A stretch of 64,000 bases of DNA, taken from positions 339,321 through 403,320 of the forward strand of contig URKQ01000001.1 of NCBI GenBank assembly GCA_900548455.1, read 5' to 3'. Of the stretch, positions 1-9,027 are shown piece after piece. Position 1 is the first letter of the stretch, and every line of letters starts with the position of its first letter. The stretch is from an uncultured Clostridium sp. Lineage in GTDB: Bacteria; Bacillota; Clostridia; Clostridiales; Clostridiaceae. The position numbers and the translations under genes were made by a program. The notes beneath the pieces are model-generated. The model was not told the DNA's origin. It saw only the letters and a program-made list of their open reading frames with translations, and did no database searches.

Positions 1-2
1 AG

Positions 3-404
3 ATATTCTTTGGAATAGGATGGGGATGCACTTTCTTTGTGATTTGTGGAATGATTTCTGCAAGAATAATAGGAGGAGAATGGATATTTTCCGGAACACA
101 ATTTATAAAGCAAGCAATTTGTTCAATGATAGCAGGTATTGGTTTTTGTGTTCCTGCAATAGTATATGAAAATGATAAAATTTCTAGAGGTCTACAAGTT
201 TTAATTCATATGGGAATTGGGTTAATAATTTATTTTATCGTTGGCTTTTATGCTGGATGGATTCCTGTAAAAAGTGGAATGATATCAACAATTTTTACTA
301 TTGTATTTATGATAGGGATTTCTTTTGCCATATGGTTTGGTTTTTATATTTATAATAAAAATGAAGCAAAAAAAATGAATAAAAAAATTAAAGAAAAAAT
401 TTAA
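3..404 (+). CDS. DUF3021 family membrane protein, 5' end outside window
   Basis: The reading frame is open to the left edge (from base 3), so the first visible ATG at 39 is probably internal. The visible part has four hydrophobic segments and a lysine-rich tail ending KKIKEKI, the layout of DUF3021 proteins. These small membrane proteins are usually encoded next to a LytTR response regulator; that partner would lie left of the window and is not seen. The molecular function is unknown. Confidence 0.6.
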   Translation: MFFGIGWGCTFFVICGMISARIIGGEWIFSGTQFIKQAICSMIAGIGFCVPAIVYENDKISRGLQVLIHMGIGLIIYFIVGFYAGWIPVKSGMISTIFTIVFMIGISFAIWFGFYIYNKNEAKKMNKKIKEKI

Positions 405-424
405 ATAAATTGTAAGTGTTCTTT

Positions 425-462
425 AAAAAAATCTGAAATTCTTAAGAGTTTCAGATTTTTTT
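425..462 (+). terminator. Intrinsic terminator after DUF3021 gene
   Basis: A 14-bp perfect stem (425-438 with 449-462) with a 10-nt loop ends in a T run, 20 bases after the stop codon. Confidence 0.85.
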
Positions 463-519
463 GTTTCAATTTATAAGTGAAACTTAGTTTTAGGTAGACA
501 TGAAATAAAAAACAGTAAT

Positions 520-584
520 TTGACAAAAATTCAAATTAAGAATAAAATATAGTTTACAAAGTCAACTATATTTTATTCTTAATT
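520..584 (+). promoter_or_regulatory. marR promoter overlapped by a 21-bp inverted-repeat operator
   Basis: TTGACA at 520-525 and TAAAAT at 543-548 are 17 bp apart. A perfect inverted repeat has arms at 534-554 and 564-584 with a 9-nt centre. The left arm covers the -10 box and the right arm ends 22 bases before the marR ATG. This is the expected layout of a MarR autorepressor site; the pairing of this operator with this regulator is inference. Confidence 0.75.
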
Positions 585-606
585 GTAAAAGATAAGGAGT
601 GTAGAA

Positions 607-1047
607 ATGGAAGATGGATATAAAAATTGGATTTATATGATGGACAAGATGCAAAGTATTAAGTATTTTAGTAGAATGATGATACTGAAAACTACAAAGG
701 AATATAATGTTCCAGCAGAACAATTAGACTTGCTATCTCAATTATCGGTCTATAATGATAAAATTACTCCAATGAATTTAAGTAAAATTATGAGAGTTAA
801 TAAGACAATTATAAGTAGGGCGATAGACCCTTTATATAATCAAGGACTTTTAACAAAAGTAAAAGATGAAAATGATGGTAGAAGTTATTTTGTTGAGATA
901 ACAGATTTAGGAAGAGAGAAGTTAGATGAAATTTACGGTTATTATTTAGGTCCGATATATGAGCTTAGAAGAAGACTTGGAGAGGAAGAATTTTTTAAAC
1001 TCATTGAAGTTATTGAAGGGGCTAATAATATAATGGAAGAGAAGTAG
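607..1047 (+). CDS. MarR family transcriptional regulator
   Basis: 146 residues, the usual MarR length. A winged helix lies around residues 35-105, with the recognition region MRVNKTIISRAIDPL and a wing carrying DENDGRSYFVEIT. The N and C termini are helical, as needed for dimerisation. The start has an AAGGAG ribosome site. It is followed after 12 bp by a FUSC-type membrane protein, a pairing seen where MarR controls export of a toxic aromatic compound. The inverted repeat over its own promoter suggests autorepression relieved by a ligand. The ligand is unknown. Confidence 0.85.
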   Translation: MEDGYKNWIYMMDKMQSIKYFSRMMILKTTKEYNVPAEQLDLLSQLSVYNDKITPMNLSKIMRVNKTIISRAIDPLYNQGLLTKVKDENDGRSYFVEITDLGREKLDEIYGYYLGPIYELRRRLGEEEFFKLIEVIEGANNIMEEK

Positions 1048-1059
1048 GAGTGAAGTTTT

Positions 1060-2133
1060 ATGAAGTTTTATGATGCCATGCAGTTAGGAGCAAATAGTCT
1101 TAAGCCATTAATTAAAGAAGCTAAAGATGAAAAAGAAAAGAAAAAATATATATGGGCATTAATAATAAAAAATATTTTATGTATTATGTTTTGTGTTTTA
1201 GTAGTTACGCCCTTTGGAAAAATATTTGGAGATGAAAATAGTATAGTAGGTGTAGTGACGGTTATGGCTTTATTAACATTTAGATTTTCAAATTTGGATT
1301 TTGATGTTGTGCAGTCAACTACAGCTCTATTTAGTATATTTATAATATTTTGTATATCGCCTCAAATAGCGACTATGGCTAATCCTATATTGGGTTTTTT
1401 TATTAATTTTATATCAATAATGGCCATAGTAGTTTTAAGTTGTCATAATACTATTTTGTGTAATCAATCCATATTAGTGCTATCTTATATATTGTTATAT
1501 GGAAATCCAGTTGGAGATATAAAGCAATATAAAGATAGAGTGATAGCATTAATTGTAGGTGGAATTATTGTATCAACTATATTTTATATAAAGCATAGAG
1601 ATGAAAAATTCCATAGAAAGTTTAAAGATATAATTTCAGATTTTGACTTTAGTAATGAGCGAACAAAGTGGCAAGTTAAGCTAGTTTTAGGAGTAACTTT
1701 AATGATTTTTATTGGAGAGTTAATAAAATTACCTCGTGTTATGTGGATAGGATTTTCTGTTTTATCTATTATTCAACCCAATAAAGAGAAGTTAGAAGTT
1801 CGTTTTAAGACTAGATATTTATATATAATTTTAGGAAGCTTAATTTGTGGTATTACATATGTAGTTATGCCTATAGAATTGAGAGGATTAATGGGAATCT
1901 TGGGTGGAATTTTAGCAGGCTATTCCGCAACTTATAAGTGGCAAACAACGTTTAACTGTTTTGGTGCAATAGCTGTGGCTGTTCCTATCTTTGGATTAAA
2001 AGGAGCTATAATAGTTCGTATATTTGATAACATAATTGGAGCAATCTATAGTAGTTTTTTTGATAAAACTTTTAATTATTTAGATAACAGAATAGATAAC
2101 AATAACGATAATGCAATGTCTGAAGTGGGCTAA
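1060..2133 (+). CDS. FUSC family membrane protein (aromatic acid exporter-like)
   Basis: 357 residues with two groups of hydrophobic segments (about residues 30-180 and 205-330) around a short charged cytoplasmic part, the duplicated layout of FUSC/YccS/AaeB-type proteins. The second half has the LPRVMWIGFSVLSI region typical of the family. The gene is co-transcribed with marR (12-bp gap) and closed by a strong terminator. Related proteins are proposed to export small aromatic or phenolic acids. The substrate here is not known. Confidence 0.7.
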   Translation: MKFYDAMQLGANSLKPLIKEAKDEKEKKKYIWALIIKNILCIMFCVLVVTPFGKIFGDENSIVGVVTVMALLTFRFSNLDFDVVQSTTALFSIFIIFCISPQIATMANPILGFFINFISIMAIVVLSCHNTILCNQSILVLSYILLYGNPVGDIKQYKDRVIALIVGGIIVSTIFYIKHRDEKFHRKFKDIISDFDFSNERTKWQVKLVLGVTLMIFIGELIKLPRVMWIGFSVLSIIQPNKEKLEVRFKTRYLYIILGSLICGITYVVMPIELRGLMGILGGILAGYSATYKWQTTFNCFGAIAVAVPIFGLKGAIIVRIFDNIIGAIYSSFFDKTFNYLDNRIDNNNDNAMSEVG

Positions 2134-2135
2134 CT

Positions 2136-2181
2136 AAAAAAAGGTCATCGAACTAATTATTTAGTTCGATGACCTTTTTTT
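2136..2181. terminator. Bidirectional terminator between convergent genes
   Basis: A 19-bp perfect stem (2136-2154 with 2163-2181) is flanked by A and T runs, so it can stop transcription from both sides. It overlaps the stop codon of the minus-strand BI-1 gene. Confidence 0.9.
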
Positions 2182-2863
2182 AGTCTCTTCTTCCAAATAT
2201 TCTTAAGAGATGTATAAATAGATTAATGAAATCTAAATATAGTTCTAAAGCTCCAATTATAGCAAATTTATTTACTGTTTCACTATCGTACATATAACTT
2301 TCGTTGTGGATTCTCTTAATATTTTGCATATCATAGGCAGTTAGCGCACAAAAGGCTACTACACCAATATAGCTTGCCATAATAGAAAGTCCATCTAGTC
2401 TCATAAATAAATTTAGAACGTTGATTATAATTATTCCAAAAACGGCCATTATAGCAACTCTACCAATTGTTGATAAGTTAATTTTAGTAGTCATTCCAAT
2501 CATACTACAGCAGAAAAACATAGCTGCAGCTACGATAAATACTGAAATTATTGAGCTTAGATCATAATAAATAAAAATTGATCCTAAAGTAAGTCCGTTA
2601 ATTACTGAATACGTAATAAACATCGCTATGGCTGTCTTAGTTGACATCTTACTTAAGGCTCTAGTTAGTATAACTACTAATGCTAATTCAATAATAGTTA
2701 ATCCTATTACTACACCTGAATTAAAGTATATAAAATATACTGCATCTATGTTAGTTGAGATAAGATAACTAACAGCAAAGGTTATTATTAGTCCAAGAGC
2801 CATATATAAAAGTGTTTTATTTATAAATTTTGACTCACTTTTTTGAAAAGAAACTTCACTCAT
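2180..2863 (-). CDS. Bax inhibitor-1/YccA family membrane protein
   Basis: 227 residues with seven hydrophobic segments and the family's C-terminal signature: TAYDMQNIKRI followed by ALELYLDFINLFIHLLRIFG. Bacterial BI-1 proteins such as BsYetJ are pH-sensitive calcium-leak channels, with aspartates in the last helices forming the gate (established for BsYetJ). The start is an ATG after AGGATG. It is monocistronic and convergent with the FUSC gene. A calcium-leak role here is by homology only. Confidence 0.85.
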   Translation of the reverse strand: MSEVSFQKSESKFINKTLLYMALGLIITFAVSYLISTNIDAVYFIYFNSGVVIGLTIIELALVVILTRALSKMSTKTAIAMFITYSVINGLTLGSIFIYYDLSSIISVFIVAAAMFFCCSMIGMTTKINLSTIGRVAIMAVFGIIIINVLNLFMRLDGLSIMASYIGVVAFCALTAYDMQNIKRIHNESYMYDSETVNKFAIIGALELYLDFINLFIHLLRIFGRRD

Positions 2864-3050
2864 TTTATCACATCCTTTTATAATATAATACCATATTTAT
2901 TGAAATCTGTATATTTGAAGGTTAAACTGTTTTAAAATTTTTAAAGTGTTATGGCGATGTTTAAAAATTTTCATATACAATTATATAAAAAATATTATAT
3001 AATTTAAAAGACGTTTTAGATAAAAGTAAATAATTACAAAGGAGAAAGTG

Positions 3051-4508
3051 ATGTTATTCAGTAGTTCAATATTTGTATTTGGTTTTTTACCAATATGTTT
3101 GTTGTTTTATTATATTATTCCTAAAAGTAGAAGAAAAATAAGAAATTTATTTTTATTTATAGTAAGTTTAGGCTTCTATGCTTGGGGAGAGCCTGTATTT
3201 GTTTGGATTATGATAATGTCTATTCTGGCAAATTATATATTTGGTTTATTAGTGGACAAATATAATGATAATAAGATAATAAGCAAAAGAATCATACTTG
3301 TTATGTTAATTTTAAATTTAGGGGTTTTATGCATATTTAAGTATTCAGGATTTGTTGTTGAGAATCTAAACAGCATATTTAATTTAAATATAGTGAACCC
3401 TAATATATCATTACCAATAGGGATATCATTTTTTACATTTCAAGCTATATCTTATGTAATTGATGTATATAGAAGAAGAGATATAGATGGGGATATTATT
3501 AGAGCTCAACGAAACCCTATTAATGTAGGACTATATATAGCTTTGTTCCCACAGCTTATAGCGGGGCCTATAGTAAGATATAAAACTGTAGCTCAACAAA
3601 TTAATCATAGAGATGAAAATTTTGATGATTTTAGTGAAGGAGTAAAAAGGTTTATATTAGGACTTTCCAAGAAAGTTCTTATATCAAATAACTTAGCACT
3701 AATTGCGGATAAAGCATTTTCAATTGCTCCCAATGAAATTTCCATTTCATTCATATGGTTAGGGGCTATTTCTTATTGCATGCAGATATTTTTTGATTTT
3801 GCAGGATATTCTGATATGGCTATAGGTCTAGGTAAAATGTTTGGATTTCATTTCTTAGAGAATTTTAACTATCCATTTATTTCAAAGTCTGTTTCAGAAT
3901 TTTGGCAAAGATGGCATATTTCTTTAGGAAGTTGGTTTAGAGACTATGTATATTTTCCATTAGGAGGAAGTAAAAAGGGTACAAGCCGTACTATAATAAA
4001 CCTTGCAATAGTTTGGTTTTTAACAGGCTTTTGGCATGGAGCTAATTGGAATTGTATAGCATGGGGTATGTACTTCTTTATATTTATATTTATAGAAAAG
4101 TTCCTAATTAAAAAGAATAATAAACTAAAGAGAGTATCATTTTTGGGACATATATATACTTTGGTAGTTTTTATAACAGGCTTAGTTATATTTAGATGTA
4201 CTTCAATTCCTAGTGCTCTTGATTATTTAAAATCAATGGCAGGTCTTAATGGAAATGTTTGGATTAACGATATAACTATTTTATATTTAAAGGAGTTTTT
4301 TATATTTATAGTGGTAGGAGTGTTGTTTAGTATGCCTGTTGCAGATGTAGTTAAAAGAAAATTTATTGATAGAAGTGATAACTTTTCTTTTATAAGTAAA
4401 TGTTTTTTTGTAAGTATTTATGTGGTTATGTATATGGGGATATTTATTATAGCTATGTCCTATATAGTAAAAGGTGCATATAATCCGTTTATATATTTTA
4501 ACTTCTAG
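3051..4508 (+). CDS. MBOAT family O-acyltransferase (AlgI/DltB/PatA-like)
   Basis: 485 residues with about 11 membrane segments. It has the MBOAT core: FFDFAGYSDMAIG, the WQRWHISLGSWFRDYVY region, then GFWHGANWN with the catalytic histidine. The ATG at 3051 fits AAGGAG (3039-3044) better than the GTG at 3048. These enzymes pass an acyl group across the membrane to extracellular polysaccharide or teichoic acid. The next gene (9-bp gap) is a DHHW protein, the usual partner for polysaccharide acetylation. No teichoic acid (dlt) genes are nearby, so a cell-surface glycan is the more likely target. Confidence 0.9.
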   Translation: MLFSSSIFVFGFLPICLLFYYIIPKSRRKIRNLFLFIVSLGFYAWGEPVFVWIMIMSILANYIFGLLVDKYNDNKIISKRIILVMLILNLGVLCIFKYSGFVVENLNSIFNLNIVNPNISLPIGISFFTFQAISYVIDVYRRRDIDGDIIRAQRNPINVGLYIALFPQLIAGPIVRYKTVAQQINHRDENFDDFSEGVKRFILGLSKKVLISNNLALIADKAFSIAPNEISISFIWLGAISYCMQIFFDFAGYSDMAIGLGKMFGFHFLENFNYPFISKSVSEFWQRWHISLGSWFRDYVYFPLGGSKKGTSRTIINLAIVWFLTGFWHGANWNCIAWGMYFFIFIFIEKFLIKKNNKLKRVSFLGHIYTLVVFITGLVIFRCTSIPSALDYLKSMAGLNGNVWINDITILYLKEFFIFIVVGVLFSMPVADVVKRKFIDRSDNFSFISKCFFVSIYVVMYMGIFIIAMSYIVKGAYNPFIYFNF

Positions 4509-4517
4509 GAGGACATC

Positions 4518-5768
4518 ATGAAGAAAGTAAATAGAATAATTGCAGTTGTGTTTTTGATTTTCATTGGATGTTTTGCCATTAAAAGTGTAGGTGTTAAAGA
4601 ATGTAAAGAAATTTATGGAGTAATGGCAACATTTATTGATAAGGTTAAAGTTGAGATTAAAGGTGATGTATTAAATGAAGATACAGAATCTAATTTAAAT
4701 ACTGATATGAAACAGGTTGTTAGTAACACGGAAAATTCTTTTAATAACAGTGTTTTTTTAAGACAGGAATTTATAGATTTTTACGGAAGTATACAAAAAA
4801 CATTAAATAAAAAAGTGCAAGAGGATATAGCTAAAGATAATAATAATATATTACATAATGTTGCTGAAACTAGAGATGTGACTTTTGCTATAGATAATTT
4901 AAATGAACTCAGTGACTTTTCAGAGGAGAAGGATATTAAGTTTTTATATGTACAACCTCCAAGTAAAGTTATGGAAGATTTCACCGTATTACCTAAAGGA
5001 GTAACTGATAGCAGTAATGAGAATATAGATGAGTTTTTAAAGGGTATTGAAGATGTTAATTATTTAGATCTTAGGAATAACATAGATAAATGGAATCTTG
5101 ATAGAGAAAAAATGTTTTATAAAACAGATCATCATTGGACCATAGAATCTGTTTTTAGAGCGTATAGCGATGTGATTGATGAAATAAACCATCTATATAA
5201 AATGAATTTAGATCCAGATAATGTATATACTGACATAGAGAATTTTTCAGAAACTATTTATGAAGAAAATTTTTTAGGATCACAGGGTAATAAATTATCT
5301 GAGCCATACAGTGGATTAGACGATTTTAATTTGATACTACCTAATTTTCAAACTGATTTTACATTAACTCAGATTTTAAAAAATGAGATATTGCATGAAA
5401 AAAAGGGAACATTTAAAGAGGCCCTTGTCTATGAAGACCTTATAAAAGAAAATGAGAGAGGTTATTCTATTGAGTCTTATACATCTTATCTAGGGTATGG
5501 TAACACAGAAAAAAGAATAGTAAATAATAGTGTTGAAAATGATAAAAAAGTGTTAGTAATAGGAGATTCTTATTCAAGACCATTTAGTGCATTTCTAAGT
5601 TTATGTTTTAAGGAAACAAGAAATTTAGATACTCAACCAGGTAGGTTTGAAGAAAATATTTATGATTATATTTCTGAGTATGATCCAGATATAGTAGTTG
5701 TAATGTTTTATGAATGGTCCCTTGGAGCAAAGGACACATTTAATTTTAAGAGAATAGAGCTCCAATAA
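4518..5768 (+). CDS. DHHW family protein (AlgJ/AlgX-like SGNH acetyl-esterase/transferase partner)
   Basis: 416 residues. An N-terminal membrane anchor (residues 5-25) is followed by an extracellular domain. It carries the family motif TDHHWTIESVF (about residue 200) and, near the C terminus, VLVIGDSYSRPF, the SGNH-type serine block. Proteins of this type receive acyl groups handed over by MBOAT proteins and place them on polysaccharide. It is translated just after the MBOAT gene from an AGGAGG site. A mobile element begins 2 bp after its stop codon. Confidence 0.85.
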   Translation: MKKVNRIIAVVFLIFIGCFAIKSVGVKECKEIYGVMATFIDKVKVEIKGDVLNEDTESNLNTDMKQVVSNTENSFNNSVFLRQEFIDFYGSIQKTLNKKVQEDIAKDNNNILHNVAETRDVTFAIDNLNELSDFSEEKDIKFLYVQPPSKVMEDFTVLPKGVTDSSNENIDEFLKGIEDVNYLDLRNNIDKWNLDREKMFYKTDHHWTIESVFRAYSDVIDEINHLYKMNLDPDNVYTDIENFSETIYEENFLGSQGNKLSEPYSGLDDFNLILPNFQTDFTLTQILKNEILHEKKGTFKEALVYEDLIKENERGYSIESYTSYLGYGNTEKRIVNNSVENDKKVLVIGDSYSRPFSAFLSLCFKETRNLDTQPGRFEENIYDYISEYDPDIVVVMFYEWSLGAKDTFNFKRIELQ

Positions 5769-5770
5769 AA

Positions 5771-5976
5771 GGCTCTGTATGCATTTACAGTGCTGCATAC
5801 AGAAACCTATTCAGCTTTTTCAAAAGGAACCTTATGGTTCCCTTTGAGTATCTCTCCTTAACAAGGAGGGAACAGGGTCCCCTTCCAACCCCCATTAGGA
5901 AAAGCCGTGCACAAGCTGAGTAAATTATTGTCTATCATAACTTGTACATTCTATTACTTTATTTTACTACAGAGCC
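5771..5976. mobile_element. MITE-like element, copy 1 (206 bp)
   Basis: It starts GGCTCTGTA and ends TACAGAGCC, perfect 9-bp terminal inverted repeats. It has no coding capacity. Its internal sequence, including an AGGAACC/GGTTCC hairpin, is nearly the same as copy 2 at 44305-44505. The flanking 8-mers CAATAAAA and AAATAAAA differ at one base, consistent with an aged 8-bp target duplication. 8-bp duplications with GGCTCT ends recall ISL3-type elements, but no transposase is present and the family is inference. Confidence 0.75.
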
Positions 5977-5981
5977 AAATA

Positions 5982-6024
5982 AAAAAATACTTGAATGGTG
6001 TGGTTCACCATTCAAGTATTTTTT
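5982..6024. terminator. Bidirectional terminator
   Basis: A 19-bp perfect stem (5982-6000 with 6006-6024) has A and T runs at its two ends. It lies between the convergent DHHW and oxidoreductase genes. Confidence 0.9.
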
Positions 6025-6046
6025 ATTCTTAGGAGAATATAGTTTT

Positions 6047-6946
6047 TTAAAGAGATGCTATTTTATTTATTAATTTATCAGTTTCTTCTTCAATTTCCTC
6101 AATGAAATTATGTATAAAAATCCCATTGCCACAAGCATAAATGTTATGTCTAGAAGTCTCAAAATTGTCATTGACTTTTGGGCCTGTAGTCTCTGGATTT
6201 AACTGGATTTCACTTCTTAGGGCAACCACACCATCAGATAGAAAACCTTCAGCGAGAATAAGTGTATCGCATGAAAGTTCTTTTTCATCATCACTATTAG
6301 CAATGGAAATAGAATTAATTCTACCCTTACCCTTAATGGATTTAATATTATAATTTTCATAGGTACATTCTATAAAATCAGTTATATCATTATTACTACA
6401 TTTGCTACCAACTAAAGCTTTAACTTTTATATTTTTATTTTTTAACTCATCTTTTATCATATACAATCTCTTAGTACCATATATAATTATCTCATTTCCT
6501 AGTTTAACATCATCCATATTTAAGATGTTTTTAGCATTTAGAATGGTGTATATTCCAGAACATCGATCTCCAGGCATATTTATTGAATTTCGTATTTTTT
6601 CTTTCCATCCATTTGCAAGAATTATAAATCTTGATGATAACTCAAATTGTCCTTTATCAGGACTTATACAGCAAACTTTTCCACTTTCATTTATATTTAA
6701 AACCATGGTATTTAAAAGAGTATCAATATTACTTTCATTATATTCTTTAATTAAACTTTCTTTATAGTCTATTCCGGTTATATTGCCTGAAAAGCTTATA
6801 TTAAAATTTGCTAAGTTAAGAGCTCCACCTAATATAGGATTTTTTTCTATTACTAGGATTTTATTTATTCCACTTTTTTTAGCTTTAATGGCACACATTA
6901 ATCCAGAGGCACCACCACCAATAATAATTAAATCATATCCTTCCAT
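6047..6946 (-). CDS. NAD(P)/FAD-dependent oxidoreductase (small, pyridine-nucleotide-disulfide type)
   Basis: 299 residues. The N terminus is an FAD Rossmann fold (LIIIGGGASGLMCAIKA, then VIEKNPILGG). Near the C terminus is the second FAD motif NIYACGNGIF. There is no CxxC redox pair, so it is not a thioredoxin reductase. It is the second gene of an operon, 3 bp after a GlpA-like oxidoreductase. In clostridia and related bacteria this pair is often followed by a small DUF1667 protein. None is present here; the operon ends at a terminator. The electron donor and acceptor are unknown. Confidence 0.75.
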   Translation of the reverse strand: MEGYDLIIIGGGASGLMCAIKAKKSGINKILVIEKNPILGGALNLANFNISFSGNITGIDYKESLIKEYNESNIDTLLNTMVLNINESGKVCCISPDKGQFELSSRFIILANGWKEKIRNSINMPGDRCSGIYTILNAKNILNMDDVKLGNEIIIYGTKRLYMIKDELKNKNIKVKALVGSKCSNNDITDFIECTYENYNIKSIKGKGRINSISIANSDDEKELSCDTLILAEGFLSDGVVALRSEIQLNPETTGPKVNDNFETSRHNIYACGNGIFIHNFIEEIEEETDKLINKIASL

Positions 6947-6949
6947 AGA

Positions 6950-8383
6950 TTAATCCTCCTTTATTCCTATAACAGTTGAGCCATCAACATTTTTTTTGAT
7001 ATCACTAATATTTATATTTAATTCTTTACTTAATATTTTACTAATAGGTAATTGACAGCCAACACCTTGACAACCTCCTTGTGTAGCACGAGTTCTTTGC
7101 TTAACACCATCAATAGTAGTAGCACCAAGAGGTCTTCTTATAGCATCTATGATTTCACCTTCAGTAACAAGTTCGCATTTACAAATTATTTTTCCGTAAG
7201 CTGGATTTTGAGCTATCAGTTTGTTTTTTTCCTCCACAGTTAAATCTATAAATCTAATAATTCTCTTTCTATAAGGGTCAAAATTAGATTTTAGCTCCAT
7301 TGGTATTTTTTTAGAAACTAAGTTAGCTATATATTTAGCTATGGCAGGGGCAGCAGTAAATCCAGGTGATTCAATACCTACAAGGGATATAAAATTTTTG
7401 TTATTCCCAGCCTCTTCAATTATAAAATCACCATCTTCTAAATGAGGACGTAACCCAGCAAAGGTATTTAAAGTTCTTCCAAGGGGAATTTCAGGAATGC
7501 TTTTTGTAGCTCTTTCTAAAATTACTGCAATTGTTTTTTTGTCTGTTTCAACGCATTCTTTGCAATCCACTCTATTTGCAGTTGGTCCAATTAAAAGGTT
7601 TCCATCAACGGTTGGTGTAACTAACACACCTTTAGAGATTTTTGTTGGAACTTGGAACAATGTATGATTAACTAACTTTCCAGCTATTTTATCAAAAACT
7701 AAGTATTCACCTTTTACAGGAATATGTTCATATTTTTTCTCGTTTATCATATTATTTATTCTATCACTGTTAATTCCAGCAGCATTTATAACTATTTTTC
7801 CTTCAATTATCTCACCATTTTTAAGATGTATTTTATAGCCAGCATCATTTTCTTTAATATCAACGACTTCAGAATTAAAATGAAAATTTACTCCATTTTT
7901 ACAAGCATTCTCGGCAAAGGCTATTGTAACTTCATAAGGATTAACTATTCCAGAGGTTTTAGCATGAAGTGCTCCTTCAACATATATAGAAATATTGGGT
8001 TCAATTTCTTTGATTTGATCTTTTGATAAAAGTTCTAGTCCTTCTATACCAAGTGCATCGCCATTATCTTTTAGTTTTTTTAGAGTATTTATATCCTCCT
8101 CATTAAAACCTAAAATAAGAGCACCATTTCTGATGAAGGTGAAATCTAATTCTTTAGCAAGCTTATCAAACATTTTATTACCTTCAATATCAAATTTTCC
8201 TTTAAGAGAACCTATTTTTTCGTTATAGCCTGCATGAATAATGCCACTATTTGCTTTTGATATACCCCAAGCTATATCATTTTCTTTTTCTAATAGTTCG
8301 ACATTTATATTATATCTTGAAAGCTCTCGAGCTAAAGAACAACCTATTATCCCCCCACCAATAATTATTACATCACTTTCCAT
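6950..8383 (-). CDS. GlpA-like NAD(P)/FAD-dependent oxidoreductase with BFD-type [2Fe-2S] domain
   Basis: 477 residues. Residues 1-380 form a DAO-type FAD domain starting DVIIIGGGIIGCSLAREL and related to anaerobic glycerol-3-phosphate dehydrogenase. The C terminus is a BFD-like [2Fe-2S] domain with ICKCE and GGCQGVGC giving four cysteines. The ATG at 8381-8383 has AAGGAG 7 bases upstream; the TTG two codons earlier is too close. It leads a two-gene operon. Oxidation of glycerol-3-phosphate or a related hydroxy acid, with electrons passed to the partner flavoprotein, is the likely role; the substrate is inferred. Confidence 0.8.
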   Translation of the reverse strand: MESDVIIIGGGIIGCSLARELSRYNINVELLEKENDIAWGISKANSGIIHAGYNEKIGSLKGKFDIEGNKMFDKLAKELDFTFIRNGALILGFNEEDINTLKKLKDNGDALGIEGLELLSKDQIKEIEPNISIYVEGALHAKTSGIVNPYEVTIAFAENACKNGVNFHFNSEVVDIKENDAGYKIHLKNGEIIEGKIVINAAGINSDRINNMINEKKYEHIPVKGEYLVFDKIAGKLVNHTLFQVPTKISKGVLVTPTVDGNLLIGPTANRVDCKECVETDKKTIAVILERATKSIPEIPLGRTLNTFAGLRPHLEDGDFIIEEAGNNKNFISLVGIESPGFTAAPAIAKYIANLVSKKIPMELKSNFDPYRKRIIRFIDLTVEEKNKLIAQNPAYGKIICKCELVTEGEIIDAIRRPLGATTIDGVKQRTRATQGGCQGVGCQLPISKILSKELNINISDIKKNVDGSTVIGIKED

Positions 8384-8411
8384 ATTCAATCTCCTTGGTT
8401 AATTAATTTTA

Positions 8412-8450
8412 TATAGCACAAGCATTTTTATAGGAAAAATACTTGCTATA
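8412..8450 (-). promoter_or_regulatory. Imperfect inverted repeat upstream of the GlpA-like gene
   Basis: Arms at 8412-8429 and 8435-8450 pair over 16 bp with a 2-nt bulge and one mismatch. It sits about 30 bp before the start codon. It could be an operator or a leader hairpin; no T run follows on the minus strand. Confidence 0.4.
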
Positions 8451-8509
8451 ACTGTAGTATGCACTAATTTTATATTTTAATTTATTGAACGAATTTTTCT
8501 AATAGCAAA

Positions 8510-8552
8510 TAAAAAACACGATTATTGTAACATTAATTGTACAATAATTGTG
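8510..8552 (-). terminator. Minus-strand intrinsic terminator closing the RNA repeat array
   Basis: On the minus strand a 13-bp stem (8540-8552 with 8517-8529, one G-U pair) is followed by a run of six T. It lies after the last repeat unit and before the GlpA-like operon. Confidence 0.75.
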
Positions 8553-8596
8553 CCTTAACCAACGCCAAATCCTATTGTGATTTTTATATTGAATAA

Positions 8597-8766
8597 AACT
8601 TTGCTACTACTAGATATACCACTACAAGTGAACAATCTACAGGGCCGCTCGAAACTATTACCAGTGTTAAACACTAAATTATTAGTTTTTTTATATTAAT
8701 AAATAGACATAAAATTAAGGCCCGTAGCCCGTGAACAGTAGTGCGTATATAGGAGTAGCAAAGTTA
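8597..8766 (-). ncRNA. Structured RNA element, copy 1 (third in transcription order)
   Basis: Read on the minus strand, the ends pair (AACTTTGCTAC with GTAGCAAAGTT), followed by a CACTAC/GTAGTG helix. An internal loop carries GTTCAC on both strands. A GGGCTAC/GCGGCCC inner helix (one G-U, one mismatch) precedes an AT-rich tip. It is followed by a different terminator from the other copies (8510-8552). The RNA class is not recognised. Confidence 0.5.
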
Positions 8767-8777
8767 GCTTATTTATA

Positions 8778-8802
8778 AAAAAGGGATTCCAAAAGAATCC
8801 CA
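8778..8802 (-). terminator. Minus-strand terminator after RNA copy 2
   Basis: On the minus strand, GGGATTC-TTTTG-GAATCCC is followed by six T. The same hairpin recurs 250 bp away after copy 3. Confidence 0.8.
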
Positions 8803-8847
8803 TCCATCAGTAACACCATATCAATTTGCAATTCTTATAGTAGATAA

Positions 8848-9016
8848 AACTTTGCTATTAGTGGATATATCACCTCAAGTGAACAATCTACAGGGCCGCT
8901 CGAAACTATTACCAGTGTTAAACACTAAATTATCGGTTTATTAATATTAATAGACATACATAAAAATAAGGTCCGCAACCCGTGAACAGTAGTGCGTATA
9001 TAGAAGTAGCAAAGTT
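8848..9016 (-). ncRNA. Structured RNA element, copy 2
   Basis: Same fold as the other two copies. The inner helix reads GGGTTGC/GCGGCCC, which keeps pairing on the minus-strand RNA through two G-U pairs but would be broken on the plus strand. This supports the minus strand as the transcribed one. TATAAA lies about 15 bases upstream of its 5' end, directly after the preceding terminator. Confidence 0.5.
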
Positions 9017-9027
9017 AGCTTATTTAT

